From positions 1,406,501 to 1,470,500 of the forward strand of contig NZ_CP049889.1 of assembly GCF_011299095.1 (NCBI RefSeq): a DNA stretch of 64,000 nucleotides, in the 5' to 3' direction. Below are positions 1-6,879 of this stretch, one piece after another. Every line of letters starts with the position of its first letter. Within the stretch, counting starts at the first letter, position 1. Position numbers and translations under genes: made by a program. Below the pieces are notes generated by a model. It was not told where the DNA came from. It was given only the letters and a program-made list of their open reading frames with translations, and ran no database searches. Source of the stretch: Jeotgalibaca porci (lineage in GTDB: Bacteria > Bacillota > Bacilli > Lactobacillales > Aerococcaceae).

Positions 1-2
1 CG

Positions 3-1166
3 AGCGTCAATCTGGCCAAATCAATCTTGAGCCTGCTAGCGGGTTCCCTTTTTTCAGTGGCAACCTTCACGTTTGGGACGATGTTATCGGTCATTTCGTT
101 CTACTCATCTAATTTCAGTCCCCGGACTGTTGAGAATTTTCTCTTACAGAAAACATCTATGCAAACTTTGGGGATTTTTCTTGGTGGTTTTATTTATTGT
201 CTTTCCTCTTTGTTTTTTATGCGCAATTCAGAAGATGAATATTTGGTTGTTTCGGCCTCCATTGCCTTATTGTACGCCCTTGCCTGCGTTTTTTATTTTA
301 CGAAGTTCGTTTATAATGTGGCAACATCCGTACAATTGAACCATCTTGTGACTAAATTGTACAAGGAGGCCGAGTCAGTTGCGGATGAAACGATTGAATA
401 CTTTCAAGAAATGCCTTTGTTGGATCATCTTCCTCAAATAGACACGCTACACATCTTCACAGTAAAGGCTAACGAGAGTGGTTATGTTGAATATATTAAT
501 TTTAATCGACTAGTTGAACTGAGCAAGGAATTCAAAGGCACCATAGTGCTACATCTAAGAATAGGAGAGTTTATTTCCGCAAATCAGCCGCTAGTCGATT
601 TATACACTAACCGAAAAGTTAAAGATGAATCACAGCTCCAAGCGGCAATAAACCGCACCCTAACTTATGAAGAAAAACCTTCTTCTATGTACGATCCAAA
701 TTTTGCTCGAGCTAAATTGATTGAAGTAGCTCTGAGGGCGGTTTCGCCAGGCATAAATGATCCTAATACCGCCATTTATATCTTAAACTACAAGGCTTTG
801 TTGGATTCAAAATTTGCCAGTATACCAGGAAGGTTTGTGGTGATGGGCGAAGACACTGATGAGACATTTTCTTCGGGAGGTAACGTGATTTATGATTTCA
901 ATAATTTTCCAAAAGACTTATATGAAAGTTATTGGCAATTAATTCACTATATGAAGCAAGATATTTCTGGAGTGGTGGCACTGTTTGACTCTTTGTTGAC
1001 AGTTGCTTATTCTGCACATCCGAAGAAGCTAAACTATATTAAGGATTACAGTAATTATCTGTTTAATCTAACGAGTCCCAATTTTACGGAAAGACTAGAT
1101 ATTCAAAATATCGAGGAACGCCAACAACGTATTCTAGGGATTAACCATCCTGAGCTAGAGGAATGA
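3..1166 (+). CDS. DUF2254 family predicted membrane protein (5' truncated by window edge)
   Basis: The reading frame is open from base 3, and the first possible start (TTG at 27) falls inside a membrane segment, so the gene begins upstream of the window. The visible 388 codons show an N-terminal hydrophobic stretch followed by NFSPRTVENF and a second membrane segment (TLGIFLGGFIYCLSSLFF). This matches the DUF2254 pattern in which membrane helices precede a long soluble C-terminal domain. A later GINDPNTA motif also fits that family. No biochemical function is established for DUF2254. Family assignment is by recognition only. Confidence 0.75.
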   Translation, partial: SVNLAKSILSLLAGSLFSVATFTFGTMLSVISFYSSNFSPRTVENFLLQKTSMQTLGIFLGGFIYCLSSLFFMRNSEDEYLVVSASIALLYALACVFYFTKFVYNVATSVQLNHLVTKLYKEAESVADETIEYFQEMPLLDHLPQIDTLHIFTVKANESGYVEYINFNRLVELSKEFKGTIVLHLRIGEFISANQPLVDLYTNRKVKDESQLQAAINRTLTYEEKPSSMYDPNFARAKLIEVALRAVSPGINDPNTAIYILNYKALLDSKFASIPGRFVVMGEDTDETFSSGGNVIYDFNNFPKDLYESYWQLIHYMKQDISGVVALFDSLLTVAYSAHPKKLNYIKDYSNYLFNLTSPNFTERLDIQNIEERQQRILGINHPELEE

Positions 1167-1244
1167 GCTTGAAACTGAAAACTATCTGTGTTATTTTTCG
1201 CTGAAAGGTTTATAATATTCTCTTTAGTTCAAAACACAAAGAAT

Positions 1245-1317
1245 GCCGGTTTATTTCAGTTGGTAGAGCATCGCACTCGTAACGCGGGGGTCGTAGGTTC
1301 GATCCCTATAGCCGGTA
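1245..1317 (+). tRNA. tRNA-Thr (anticodon CGU), divergent or decaying
   Basis: A cloverleaf can be folded: 7-bp acceptor stem (GCCGGTT with AGCCGGT, including G1:U72), D loop AGTTGGTA, anticodon loop CTCGTAA with anticodon CGT at 1278-1280, and T arm GTAGG/CCTAT with loop TTCGATC. The identity is Thr, from the anticodon and from resemblance to Firmicute tRNA-Thr. There are defects: position 10:25 is T:C, 31:39 is A:C, and the base triplet after the discriminator A is TCA rather than the usual encoded CCA. It may be a functional minor isoacceptor or a decaying copy. A terminator follows directly. Confidence 0.75.
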
Positions 1318-1331
1318 TCACATTAATTTAG

Positions 1332-1370
1332 AAAGTACATCAAGGTTTAACCCCTGAGATGTACTTTTTT
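1332..1370 (+). terminator. Intrinsic terminator after the tRNA
   Basis: AAAGTACATC and GATGTACTTT form a 10-bp stem, followed by T6. It lies 15 bases past the tRNA 3' end. Confidence 0.75.
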
Positions 1371-1693
1371 CTGGCTAATATTTCCCAAAACCAAACCGTC
1401 ACACATCCGTCGGTAAACTTGCTGGAAAAGAAGGTGTCGCATTACAATGGAACACGCGTATCACAAATGACGACTAAATCACTCATCATTTAAGTGTGAA
1501 CCATGTCTTGTACATACCGTTGAGCTGTTGTGAGCGGAAAGCACCGTCTGATTGTGCAAAGGTTTGGATTTTGAGGTGAACCTTTGCACTAACAGGCGAA
1601 TAGGCTATTTAAAAAGGACTAAAATCCATGCCAAGTATATTTTAGTGCTTATACTTACGAATAAAACAAGCGAAATTAGAGGAGAATGACAAA
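1371..1693. other. Intergenic region upstream of the nucleoside hydrolase
   Basis: About 320 bases with no convincing ORF. The only structured feature is the 36-base inverted repeat at 1554-1589, listed separately. A good ribosome binding site (AGAGGAG) precedes the ATG at 1694. I see no confident -35/-10 pair. Confidence 0.5.
1554..1589. repeat. 36-base inverted repeat, GTGCAAAGGT family (single unit)
   Basis: GTGCAAAGGTT at 1554-1564 is the exact reverse complement of AACCTTTGCAC at 1579-1589. The unit is 36 bases long, the same length and core as each of the three units at 53280-53419. There is no T-run, so it is not a standard terminator. Confidence 0.85.
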
Positions 1694-2641
1694 ATGACAC
1701 ATAAAATTATTATTGATTGTGATCCAGGAATAGATGATGCAATGGCTTTGATTTATGCCGTCGCTTCTGAAGAAATTGAAATATTGGCTGTTCATACAGT
1801 AGCGGGAAATGTAAATGTCGATCATACAACCAACAATGCACAGGGTGTATTGGCCTTTTTAAATCGCTATGATATTCCTATTTGTCGAGGAAGTAATATG
1901 CCCTTAGTGGTAGAGCCAAGTTTTGCGGATGATGTTCATGGAGCCAATGGAATGAGCGGCTACGAATTTGACAATTTCGCACCTTTATCAGAAAAAACTG
2001 CTCTTGAATCGTATGTCCATATCTTACGAAATACACAAGAGAAAGTGATTATAGCTGCAGTGGGACCGCTAACGAATGTCGCTATTTTATTGAAAGCTTA
2101 TCCTGAACTGACAGATAAAATCGAAAAAATAATCATTATGGGTGGCGGACTCAAAGGTGGAAATATTACCACGACAGGGGAATTTAATTTCTACGTAGAT
2201 CCGCATGCTGCGCACGTCGTTATCAAATCTGGTCTTCCTGTTGTATTGGCAGGTTTAGACGTAACGGAAGTCGCAAGACTTTACAAGGAAGATTTAGAGG
2301 AGATTGCGTCATATGATAAGAGACTAGGCCAGTTTATGTTAACGACTAATGAAACGTCAATGTCTATTTATAATAGCTTGGGATTTGGAATGAGTTGTAC
2401 CCCGAATGATGTGGTTCCTATCGTACATCTCCTTCATCCAGAAATTTTTGAAACAGAAGATTTGAAAATTGATGTCAGCTATGACAGTTGCGAAACGAGA
2501 GGGATGACGTATGTGGATGCACGGATTCGCGCTCCTCAAGAACCCAATGTACAAATGATTATGGGAGTTGACTTAGCACGTTTTAGAGCTGAGTTTAAGG
2601 AGACGGTAATCACCTATATCCAGAATACGAATAATCGTTGA
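1694..2641 (+). CDS. Nucleoside hydrolase (inosine/uridine-preferring family)
   Basis: The 315-residue protein has the N-terminal IIDCDPGIDDAMAL motif, whose aspartates bind Ca2+ in the IunH/Rih nucleoside hydrolase family. It also has GPLTNVAI, IIIMGGG, TTGEFNFYVDP and a late histidine region (VVPIVHLLHPE), all in family order and at normal length. Members hydrolyse the N-glycosidic bond of ribonucleosides to free base and ribose in the cytoplasm. Which base is preferred cannot be read from the sequence. The gene is monocistronic here. Its start follows AGAGGAG by 8 bases. Together with deoC and cytosine deaminase elsewhere in the window it points to nucleoside salvage. Confidence 0.9.
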   Translation: MTHKIIIDCDPGIDDAMALIYAVASEEIEILAVHTVAGNVNVDHTTNNAQGVLAFLNRYDIPICRGSNMPLVVEPSFADDVHGANGMSGYEFDNFAPLSEKTALESYVHILRNTQEKVIIAAVGPLTNVAILLKAYPELTDKIEKIIIMGGGLKGGNITTTGEFNFYVDPHAAHVVIKSGLPVVLAGLDVTEVARLYKEDLEEIASYDKRLGQFMLTTNETSMSIYNSLGFGMSCTPNDVVPIVHLLHPEIFETEDLKIDVSYDSCETRGMTYVDARIRAPQEPNVQMIMGVDLARFRAEFKETVITYIQNTNNR

Positions 2642-3065
2642 TTGTGATTCGCATGTGGATGGTAGCTGTCTATTTCTATCTGTTCGGTGGCGTTCATTCG
2701 AATGGTATGAATGATTATGGTTCCATAGTACACATAATGCAATTAAGAAATTGCTGTGGTATGGGATACAAGCATGCGTCTCAGAAATAAAGAAGAAGTC
2801 TGCACAAGTTTTGGGATTTTCCAAAGTTGTGCAGACTATTTGTCATAGTGCGCACAACTTAGGGGAAAACTCATTTTTTGTACAGACTATATCGTAGAAA
2901 CGCGAGAAGTATGGTGTTTTAAACGTAGTAAAAGGTTTACAGGGAGTTGGGATTAGAATTCTTCCTTACTTAACACCCTCCTCTGCTAGAAGAAATAATT
3001 CCTATCCGTACTTGACCCACCGCGGTACAATAGAGCTAAGATTCTGATAGAAAGGCGGTTTTCTA
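2642..3065. other. Intergenic region before the ABC-2 exporter genes
   Basis: About 420 bases. Bases 2797-2888 hold an inverted-repeat array (separate entry). The rest has no credible gene. TTGACC at 3012-3017 could serve as a -35, with TAAGAT at 3037-3042 as -10, but the 19-base spacer is long. Confidence 0.45.
2797..2888. repeat. Inverted-repeat array, GTCTGCACAA family (two units)
   Basis: Unit 1 pairs AGTCTGCACAAGTTTTG (2797-2813) with CAAAGTTGTGCAGACT ending at 2837. Unit 2 is a degenerate copy, GTGCGCACAACTT to TTGTACAGAC, ending at 2888. Cores TGCA, TGCA, CGCA and TACA begin at 2801, 2830, 2851 and 2881. The spacings are 29, 21 and 30 bases, giving a 50-51 base period. The same family recurs at 39935-40079. 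Confidence 0.85.
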
Positions 3066-3974
3066 ATGGCACAACCAGTGATTACACTAAGCAACTTGTC
3101 TAAAAAGTATCGGGATGCCTATGCGATTGAGGAGATTAGTCTCGATATTGAAAAAGGGGATTTTTACGGCTTTGTTGGTCCGAATGGGGCGGGAAAGAGT
3201 ACAACCATGCGTATCTTGTTGGGTCTGATTCAGGCAACGGAAGGGGAAGCGCGCGTATTTAATCAACCTGTCACGACTCAAACTTCATCCATTCTGGCGC
3301 GTATTGGGTATATTCCTTCTGAAGTGGTTTTTTATGACTATTTAACAGTACGCGAAACGATTTTGTTTTCAGCGCGTTTGCGTGGCAGTGATGAAACCAT
3401 TCTGGCTGAAAGTCAGCGGTTGATGGATAAGTTTAACATTGATGCGAATAAGAAAATAAAAGCGCTCTCGTTGGGTAATCGTAAAAAGGTAAGCATCATT
3501 TGTGCTTTGCAGCATCAGCCGGATTTATATATTTTTGATGAGCCGACGAGTGGGTTGGATCCGTTAATGCAGGCGGTCTTCTGGGAAGAGATGCAAGAAC
3601 GGCATCAAAAGGGAGCGACGATTTTTGTGTCGTCGCATAACCTGACTGAGGTGCAACGCTACTGTACGAAGGCGGCTATTATTAGCGAAGGAAAAATTAT
3701 TTCTGCCGGGCCGATGGAAGAATTGAGGAAAACGTCGGTTAAGCGTGTCGTGATTCAAGGCATAACCGCCATTCCTGAACTGGAAGAACAGATGAAGGAC
3801 ATGCAGCAAACGCAGGATGGCATTAGTTTTCTATACCAAGATACATTGGCGCAGTTAATGACAGTTTTGTATTCATACAAAGATAATATTCTGGATTTAT
3901 CAATCGTCGAGCCTGATTTAGAAGAAGTGTTCAGGCATTTCTATGTGACGGATAAAGAAATGAGGGATGATTGA
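3066..3974 (+). CDS. ABC-2 type transporter, ATP-binding protein
   Basis: The 302-residue ATPase has Walker A GPNGAGKSTT (about residue 40), an LSLGNRKKV signature, Walker B LYIFDEPTSGLDP and a switch histidine in VSSHNL. The C-terminal extension of about 80 residues is typical of ABC-2 exporter ATPases. It would power the membrane protein encoded immediately downstream. The substrate is unknown. Drug, peptide or lipid export are all possible, and no regulator gene is adjacent. The start follows an AAAGGCGG ribosome binding site. The 3' end overlaps the next start in a TGATG arrangement, so the two are translationally coupled. Confidence 0.88.
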   Translation: MAQPVITLSNLSKKYRDAYAIEEISLDIEKGDFYGFVGPNGAGKSTTMRILLGLIQATEGEARVFNQPVTTQTSSILARIGYIPSEVVFYDYLTVRETILFSARLRGSDETILAESQRLMDKFNIDANKKIKALSLGNRKKVSIICALQHQPDLYIFDEPTSGLDPLMQAVFWEEMQERHQKGATIFVSSHNLTEVQRYCTKAAIISEGKIISAGPMEELRKTSVKRVVIQGITAIPELEEQMKDMQQTQDGISFLYQDTLAQLMTVLYSYKDNILDLSIVEPDLEEVFRHFYVTDKEMRDD

Positions 3975-4762
3975 TGTATATATTTAAGAATGAACTCAGA
4001 CGACACCGGATAACGACCGTAGCAATTGGCGTTATTTTGGGACTGTTCATGATGATTGTGATAACTATTTATCCCGCATTTTCCGATGACGCACAAAATA
4101 TGATGGCGGCCTTTGGTGATCTCTCGAGTTTTACGAACCTACTGAATATTGATATAACCCAGTTAGGTAGTTTGGAGGGCTATTATGGGATGGAACATGA
4201 TGTGCTCGTCAACTTAACGATTAGTGTTTACGCGGCTATGTTGGGCGGTAATCTGCTTTTGAAAGAAGAGCGTGAACATACAAGCGAGTTCCTTTTGACG
4301 CATCCGGTGAGTCGTGTGCGTGTGATAGCGGAGAAGTTGTTGGCCAGCACAGTGATTCTTTTAGTGGTTCTCTTGTGTGTGTATAGCATCAGTTTATTGA
4401 CGGTATATTTTTCGGGGCAAGAAGTGGCTGCAGGCATCTTTTTCAAGATTCACTTGGTCAGTTTTTTACTTTATTTAAACATCCACCTTTTGGCATTGGG
4501 ACTCGTTGAGTTAGTACCCTATAAAAATGCGACACTTGGAACGTTTGTTGTCGTTTTTCTGTATGCGTTGCTCGTGATTTCAAATCTTAAGCCCGATTGG
4601 GAATTTTTACGGTGGCTCACACCGTTTCACTATAGCAGCACGTCCTTTATCATCAACACGGATACCATCCCTTGGAAATATATCGCCGCCAACTATGCGA
4701 TTAGCTTTGTCTTTTTATTCTTAGGACTGTACCGCTACACGAAACGTGATATTGATTACTAA
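3974..4762 (+). CDS. ABC-2 type transporter permease
   Basis: A 262-residue membrane protein with about six hydrophobic segments (for example TTVAIGVILGLFMMIVI near the N-terminus and a final AISFVFLFLGLYRY). Between the first two lies an extracytoplasmic stretch containing DDAQNMMAAFGDL. This matches the ABC-2 permease topology. A motif LLLKEEREHTSEFLLTHPVSR in the cytoplasmic loop is the usual coupling-helix type sequence. I chose ATG 3974, whose A is the last base of the ATPase stop codon, over TTG 3971. A strong terminator follows at 4764. Confidence 0.82.
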   Translation: MYIFKNELRRHRITTVAIGVILGLFMMIVITIYPAFSDDAQNMMAAFGDLSSFTNLLNIDITQLGSLEGYYGMEHDVLVNLTISVYAAMLGGNLLLKEEREHTSEFLLTHPVSRVRVIAEKLLASTVILLVVLLCVYSISLLTVYFSGQEVAAGIFFKIHLVSFLLYLNIHLLALGLVELVPYKNATLGTFVVVFLYALLVISNLKPDWEFLRWLTPFHYSSTSFIINTDTIPWKYIAANYAISFVFLFLGLYRYTKRDIDY

Positions 4763-4763
4763 C

Positions 4764-4801
4764 AAAAAATGACCCTCCTGATATAGGAAAGGGTCATTTT
4801 T
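4764..4801. terminator. Bidirectional intrinsic terminator
   Basis: AAAAATGACCC and GGGTCATTTTT form the stem, with U-runs on both strands. It serves the ABC-2 operon (+) and the convergent small gene at 4813 (-). Confidence 0.8.
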
Positions 4802-4812
4802 CTGTTTAACAC

Positions 4813-5220
4813 TTAATTAACGGAAACAGCGCGCCCACCGACAGGGTAGAGGAAGCCGCTCACCTCGGTTACGCTATTTTCTTTGACGAGATAGTCTAAC
4901 TCACCGCGGCTATATTTTTCGTAATCGACGCGCAAAGGAATGTGTCCGTCACTGTAAAAGCGTTCGCGGTTATTAGGATTTTCTTCTTCACTCAACCAGG
5001 TAGCGCGCCAAATTTGCCAACTGACATGTCCTACTTTGCGGTTAGAACTGATTCCCATGAAATAGCTACAGGTATCATTTTCACAGACGCTATCGCCACT
5101 AACCCACGTAATTCCTAACTCTCTTAATTCACTTAGAAACTGTGCGTGTATCTCCTCGTTACTGCCAACACTAAACCAAACAACTTCATGCTCATCAATT
5201 AAATTTTTTATCTTATACAT
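4813..5220 (-). CDS. Uncharacterised 135-residue protein under a SAM-like riboswitch
   Basis: I do not recognise this soluble protein. It has no signal peptide or membrane segment. Visible features are an N-terminal alpha/beta-looking region (EHEVVWFSVGSNEEIHAQF, then ELRELGITWVSG), two cysteines (SVCENDTCSYF) and a tryptophan-rich centre (VSWQIWRATW). The N-terminal part recalls small proteins of phages and Lactobacillales that begin with a 'deal with residue excess and length' alpha/beta fold, but this is only an impression. AAGGAGG precedes the ATG. The gene stands alone, transcribed through the structured leader at 5263-5390. If that leader senses S-adenosylmethionine, the protein would be made when SAM is low, hinting at a sulfur or methyl-group role (inference). 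Confidence 0.75.
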   Translation of the reverse strand: MYKIKNLIDEHEVVWFSVGSNEEIHAQFLSELRELGITWVSGDSVCENDTCSYFMGISSNRKVGHVSWQIWRATWLSEEENPNNRERFYSDGHIPLRVDYEKYSRGELDYLVKENSVTEVSGFLYPVGGRAVSVN

Positions 5221-5262
5221 ATTCCTGCCTCCTTAAGGCATTTTATTCCTATAAAGAAAGGC

Positions 5263-5390
5263 AAAAAAATATCCCATCGCCACCGATGAGATTCCAGAAA
5301 ATATGAACCCATCGGCCAAGCTGAAGCACCTTACATATGCAGGTTGCTGTGCGGTCAACGAGCTTGTCTCTCGCGCACTCTTTATAGGTA
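5263..5390 (-). ncRNA. SAM-clan-like riboswitch with antiterminator and terminator
   Basis: Read on the minus strand, the leader has P1 ACCUAU/AUGGGU (5384-5389 with 5307-5312), P2a GUGCG/CGCAC (5374-5378 with 5349-5353) and P2b CGAG/CUCG. The P2b loop bases CAAGCU are complementary to AGCUUG (5317-5322), as in the SAM-I pseudoknot. The invariant-looking AGCAACC and AAGGUGCU flank P3 (ACCU/AGGU). CCGAUG (5310-5315) can pair with CAUCGG (5283-5288) as antiterminator, and this excludes both P1 and the terminator UCUCAUCG-GUGG-CGAUGGGA plus U7 (5263-5291). Ligand binding would thus turn the gene off. J3/4 is shorter than in the usual S-box and I see no P4 hairpin, so this may be a variant. Confidence 0.65.
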
Positions 5391-5395
5391 TATGA

Positions 5396-5426
5396 AGTAT
5401 AGCATATAAATTACCATTAATTGCAA
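5396..5426 (-). promoter_or_regulatory. Promoter of the riboswitch transcript
   Basis: On the minus strand an extended -10 (TGCTATACT, with TATACT at 5396-5401) lies downstream of TTGCAA (5421-5426), with a 19-base spacer. The expected start lies at about 5389, exactly where P1 of the aptamer begins. Confidence 0.6.
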
Positions 5427-5483
5427 AAGAAGGTCGAATCTGAGACTGGAAGATTACGTTATTAGTGATTTCAGATCAACCTT

Positions 5484-5756
5484 CTAGTCATAGATATCTT
5501 TTCTATGCCCAATTTGAAGCATTAAAATAGTTACTGTCTCATCGTTGATATCCGCTATTAAGCGGTAATCACCGATTCTATAACGCCATTCCCCTGAACG
5601 ATTTGCAGTTAGTCCTTTTCCATGAAGCCTAGGATTCGTACAATTTACTAGATTCTTTTGAATCCAACCCATAATTAATAGCGCTTGATGTTTATCTAGC
5701 TTTTTTAATGTTTTTTGAGCTCCATTTTCGAACTCTACCTTGTATTTTGAGTTCAT
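5484..5756 (-). CDS. RelE/ParE-superfamily toxin
   Basis: A 90-residue basic protein of normal RelE length. Its pattern is KVEFENGAQKTLKKLD at the N-terminus, then SGEWRYRIGDYRLIADI and a C-terminal ILMLQIGHRKDIYD. The conserved R-x-R-x-G-x-Y-R core and the final His/Lys/Tyr cluster are those of RelE-type mRNA interferases that cleave messages in the ribosomal A site. The start codon abuts the stop codon of the upstream antitoxin (TAAATG), the usual coupled toxin-antitoxin arrangement. It could instead be a ParE-like gyrase poison. The basic C-terminal motif favours RelE. Confidence 0.88.
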   Translation of the reverse strand: MNSKYKVEFENGAQKTLKKLDKHQALLIMGWIQKNLVNCTNPRLHGKGLTANRSGEWRYRIGDYRLIADINDETVTILMLQIGHRKDIYD

Positions 5757-5978
5757 TTAATCAGAAAGCTCTTTCAGCATATCTTCAAATGATATACTTT
5801 GTGGATTTTCTCTATGTTCCTTCATAGCTTGATTGTATAAGCCTAAATCAATTTCATCTTCTATCTTTTCCAAAACAGAACTTCTAATTAAAGCCGATAC
5901 CGAAATGTTTTTAGTTTTAGCATACTCTTTGATTAGTTTATCTTCTTGCTCATCTAAACGCAGTGATATAACAGTCAT
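5757..5978 (-). CDS. RelB/DinJ-like antitoxin (ribbon-helix-helix)
   Basis: The 73-residue protein opens with VISLRLDEQEDKLIKEYAKTKN-type residues, a classic ribbon-helix-helix strand and helix. It is followed by ISVSALIRSSVLEKIEDE and an acidic tail (QSISFEDMLKELSD) expected to wrap around and neutralise the toxin. It precedes the toxin gene directly, with no gap. The RHH domain should autorepress the operon by binding the palindrome at 6001-6022. GGAGGT is placed 8 bases upstream of the start. Confidence 0.88.
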   Translation of the reverse strand: MTVISLRLDEQEDKLIKEYAKTKNISVSALIRSSVLEKIEDEIDLGLYNQAMKEHRENPQSISFEDMLKELSD

Positions 5979-6000
5979 TATAATCGACCTCCTTCACCTT

Positions 6001-6022
6001 TTGTATATACATTGTAATACAA
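6001..6022. promoter_or_regulatory. Probable antitoxin operator
   Basis: An imperfect 22-bp palindrome whose arms are TTGTAT and ATACAA lies 22 bases upstream of the antitoxin start. The position and symmetry suit autoregulation by a ribbon-helix-helix dimer pair. Confidence 0.55.
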
Positions 6023-6138
6023 AAATAACGCGTGTTCAAATGTTTAATATGATATAATCACCACAAATTATAAAACGATTTCATCGGATGCGAATTCGTA
6101 AGAAATACACATACTATAGTAGAAAAGAGGGATTCTTA

Positions 6139-6822
6139 ATGAAAAAAAAATTTAGTAAAAATTCATTCAAGAAGAAAAAACAAGATAATGAAGAGGAAGT
6201 TGTTATTGAAGAAACTAATGAATTTTCCATGTTCTTCAACGAAGTGCTAAAGAAGCTGCCCCAAAAGACAGCGACAATAATAATGGGATCATTTGATAAA
6301 TCTAAACAACAAGCTGAAAAAATATTATCCAACAGCAAAGAGCAGTATGAAAAGATCTTTGATGAGTTTCTGGTAGGGGTTGATCCTGAGATCCGGAAGA
6401 AATGTTATAAAACTATTCATGCTGCGACGTTGACAGCTGCAATTATTGGTTGTTCACCAATTCCTTTCTCGGATGCGTTTCTTTTAGTCCCTGTTCAACT
6501 GACAATGATGTCACGCCTTCATAAAACATTCGGGCAGTCATGGTCAGAGAACTTAGGCTCTGCATTATCTAAAGAGCTTGTTGTCGTGGGATTAGGCAGA
6601 AGTGTTGTCGGGAATCTATTGAAAATGGTACCGACTGTAGGGACTGTTGCCGGAGCGGCTATAAACGGTGCAGTGGCCAGTACGATTACAGCTGCATTGG
6701 GCTGGGTAACTGTCAAATTATTGAACGAAGGTGAAGATATCTTTGATGATATCACGTCCTTCAAGGGGCAATTTGATATCCTCTTGAAGACCCTCCAAGC
6801 ATCAAATAAGAAGAGTAAATAA
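6139..6822 (+). CDS. DUF697 family membrane-associated protein
   Basis: A 227-residue protein with a lysine-rich N-terminus, a predicted helical stretch (SKQQAEKILSNSKEQYEKIF), then two amphipathic or membrane segments. The latter are HAATLTAAIIGCSPIPFSDAFLLVPVQ and VGTVAGAAINGAVASTITAALGWV. The SPIPFSDAFLLVPVQ core is the DUF697 signature, a domain often found with Era/YcjX-like GTPases. No GTPase is adjacent here. I start it at ATG 6139, preceded by AGAGGG, rather than at 6088, which lacks a binding site. TATAAT at 6053-6058 is a possible -10. Function is unknown. Confidence 0.78.
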   Translation: MKKKFSKNSFKKKKQDNEEEVVIEETNEFSMFFNEVLKKLPQKTATIIMGSFDKSKQQAEKILSNSKEQYEKIFDEFLVGVDPEIRKKCYKTIHAATLTAAIIGCSPIPFSDAFLLVPVQLTMMSRLHKTFGQSWSENLGSALSKELVVVGLGRSVVGNLLKMVPTVGTVAGAAINGAVASTITAALGWVTVKLLNEGEDIFDDITSFKGQFDILLKTLQASNKKSK

Positions 6823-6826
6823 TGCA

Positions 6827-6871
6827 AGAAGCCCCACTGTAATCAACAGCTGATTACGGTGGGGCTTCTTT
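6827..6871. terminator. Bidirectional terminator, DUF697 gene / ABC exporter
   Basis: GAAGCCCCAC and GTGGGGCTTC, extended by TAATCA/TGATTA with one mismatch, form a long stem between convergent genes. Confidence 0.85.
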
Positions 6872-6879
6872 CGTTTATT

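Noticed and set aside
2573-2824. 83-codon ORF on the minus strand
   Set aside because: It overlaps the nucleoside hydrolase 3' end and the inverted-repeat array, and has no binding site.
3012-3042. MerR-type promoter with 19-base spacer
   Set aside because: No MerR gene is nearby and the dyad between the elements (ACCGCGGT) is short, so the long spacer alone is weak evidence.
5263-5291. T-box leader (GGUGG near the terminator)
   Set aside because: The GGUGG is the terminator loop. There is no Stem I specifier region or UGGNACC motif, and the SAM-clan features explain the leader better.
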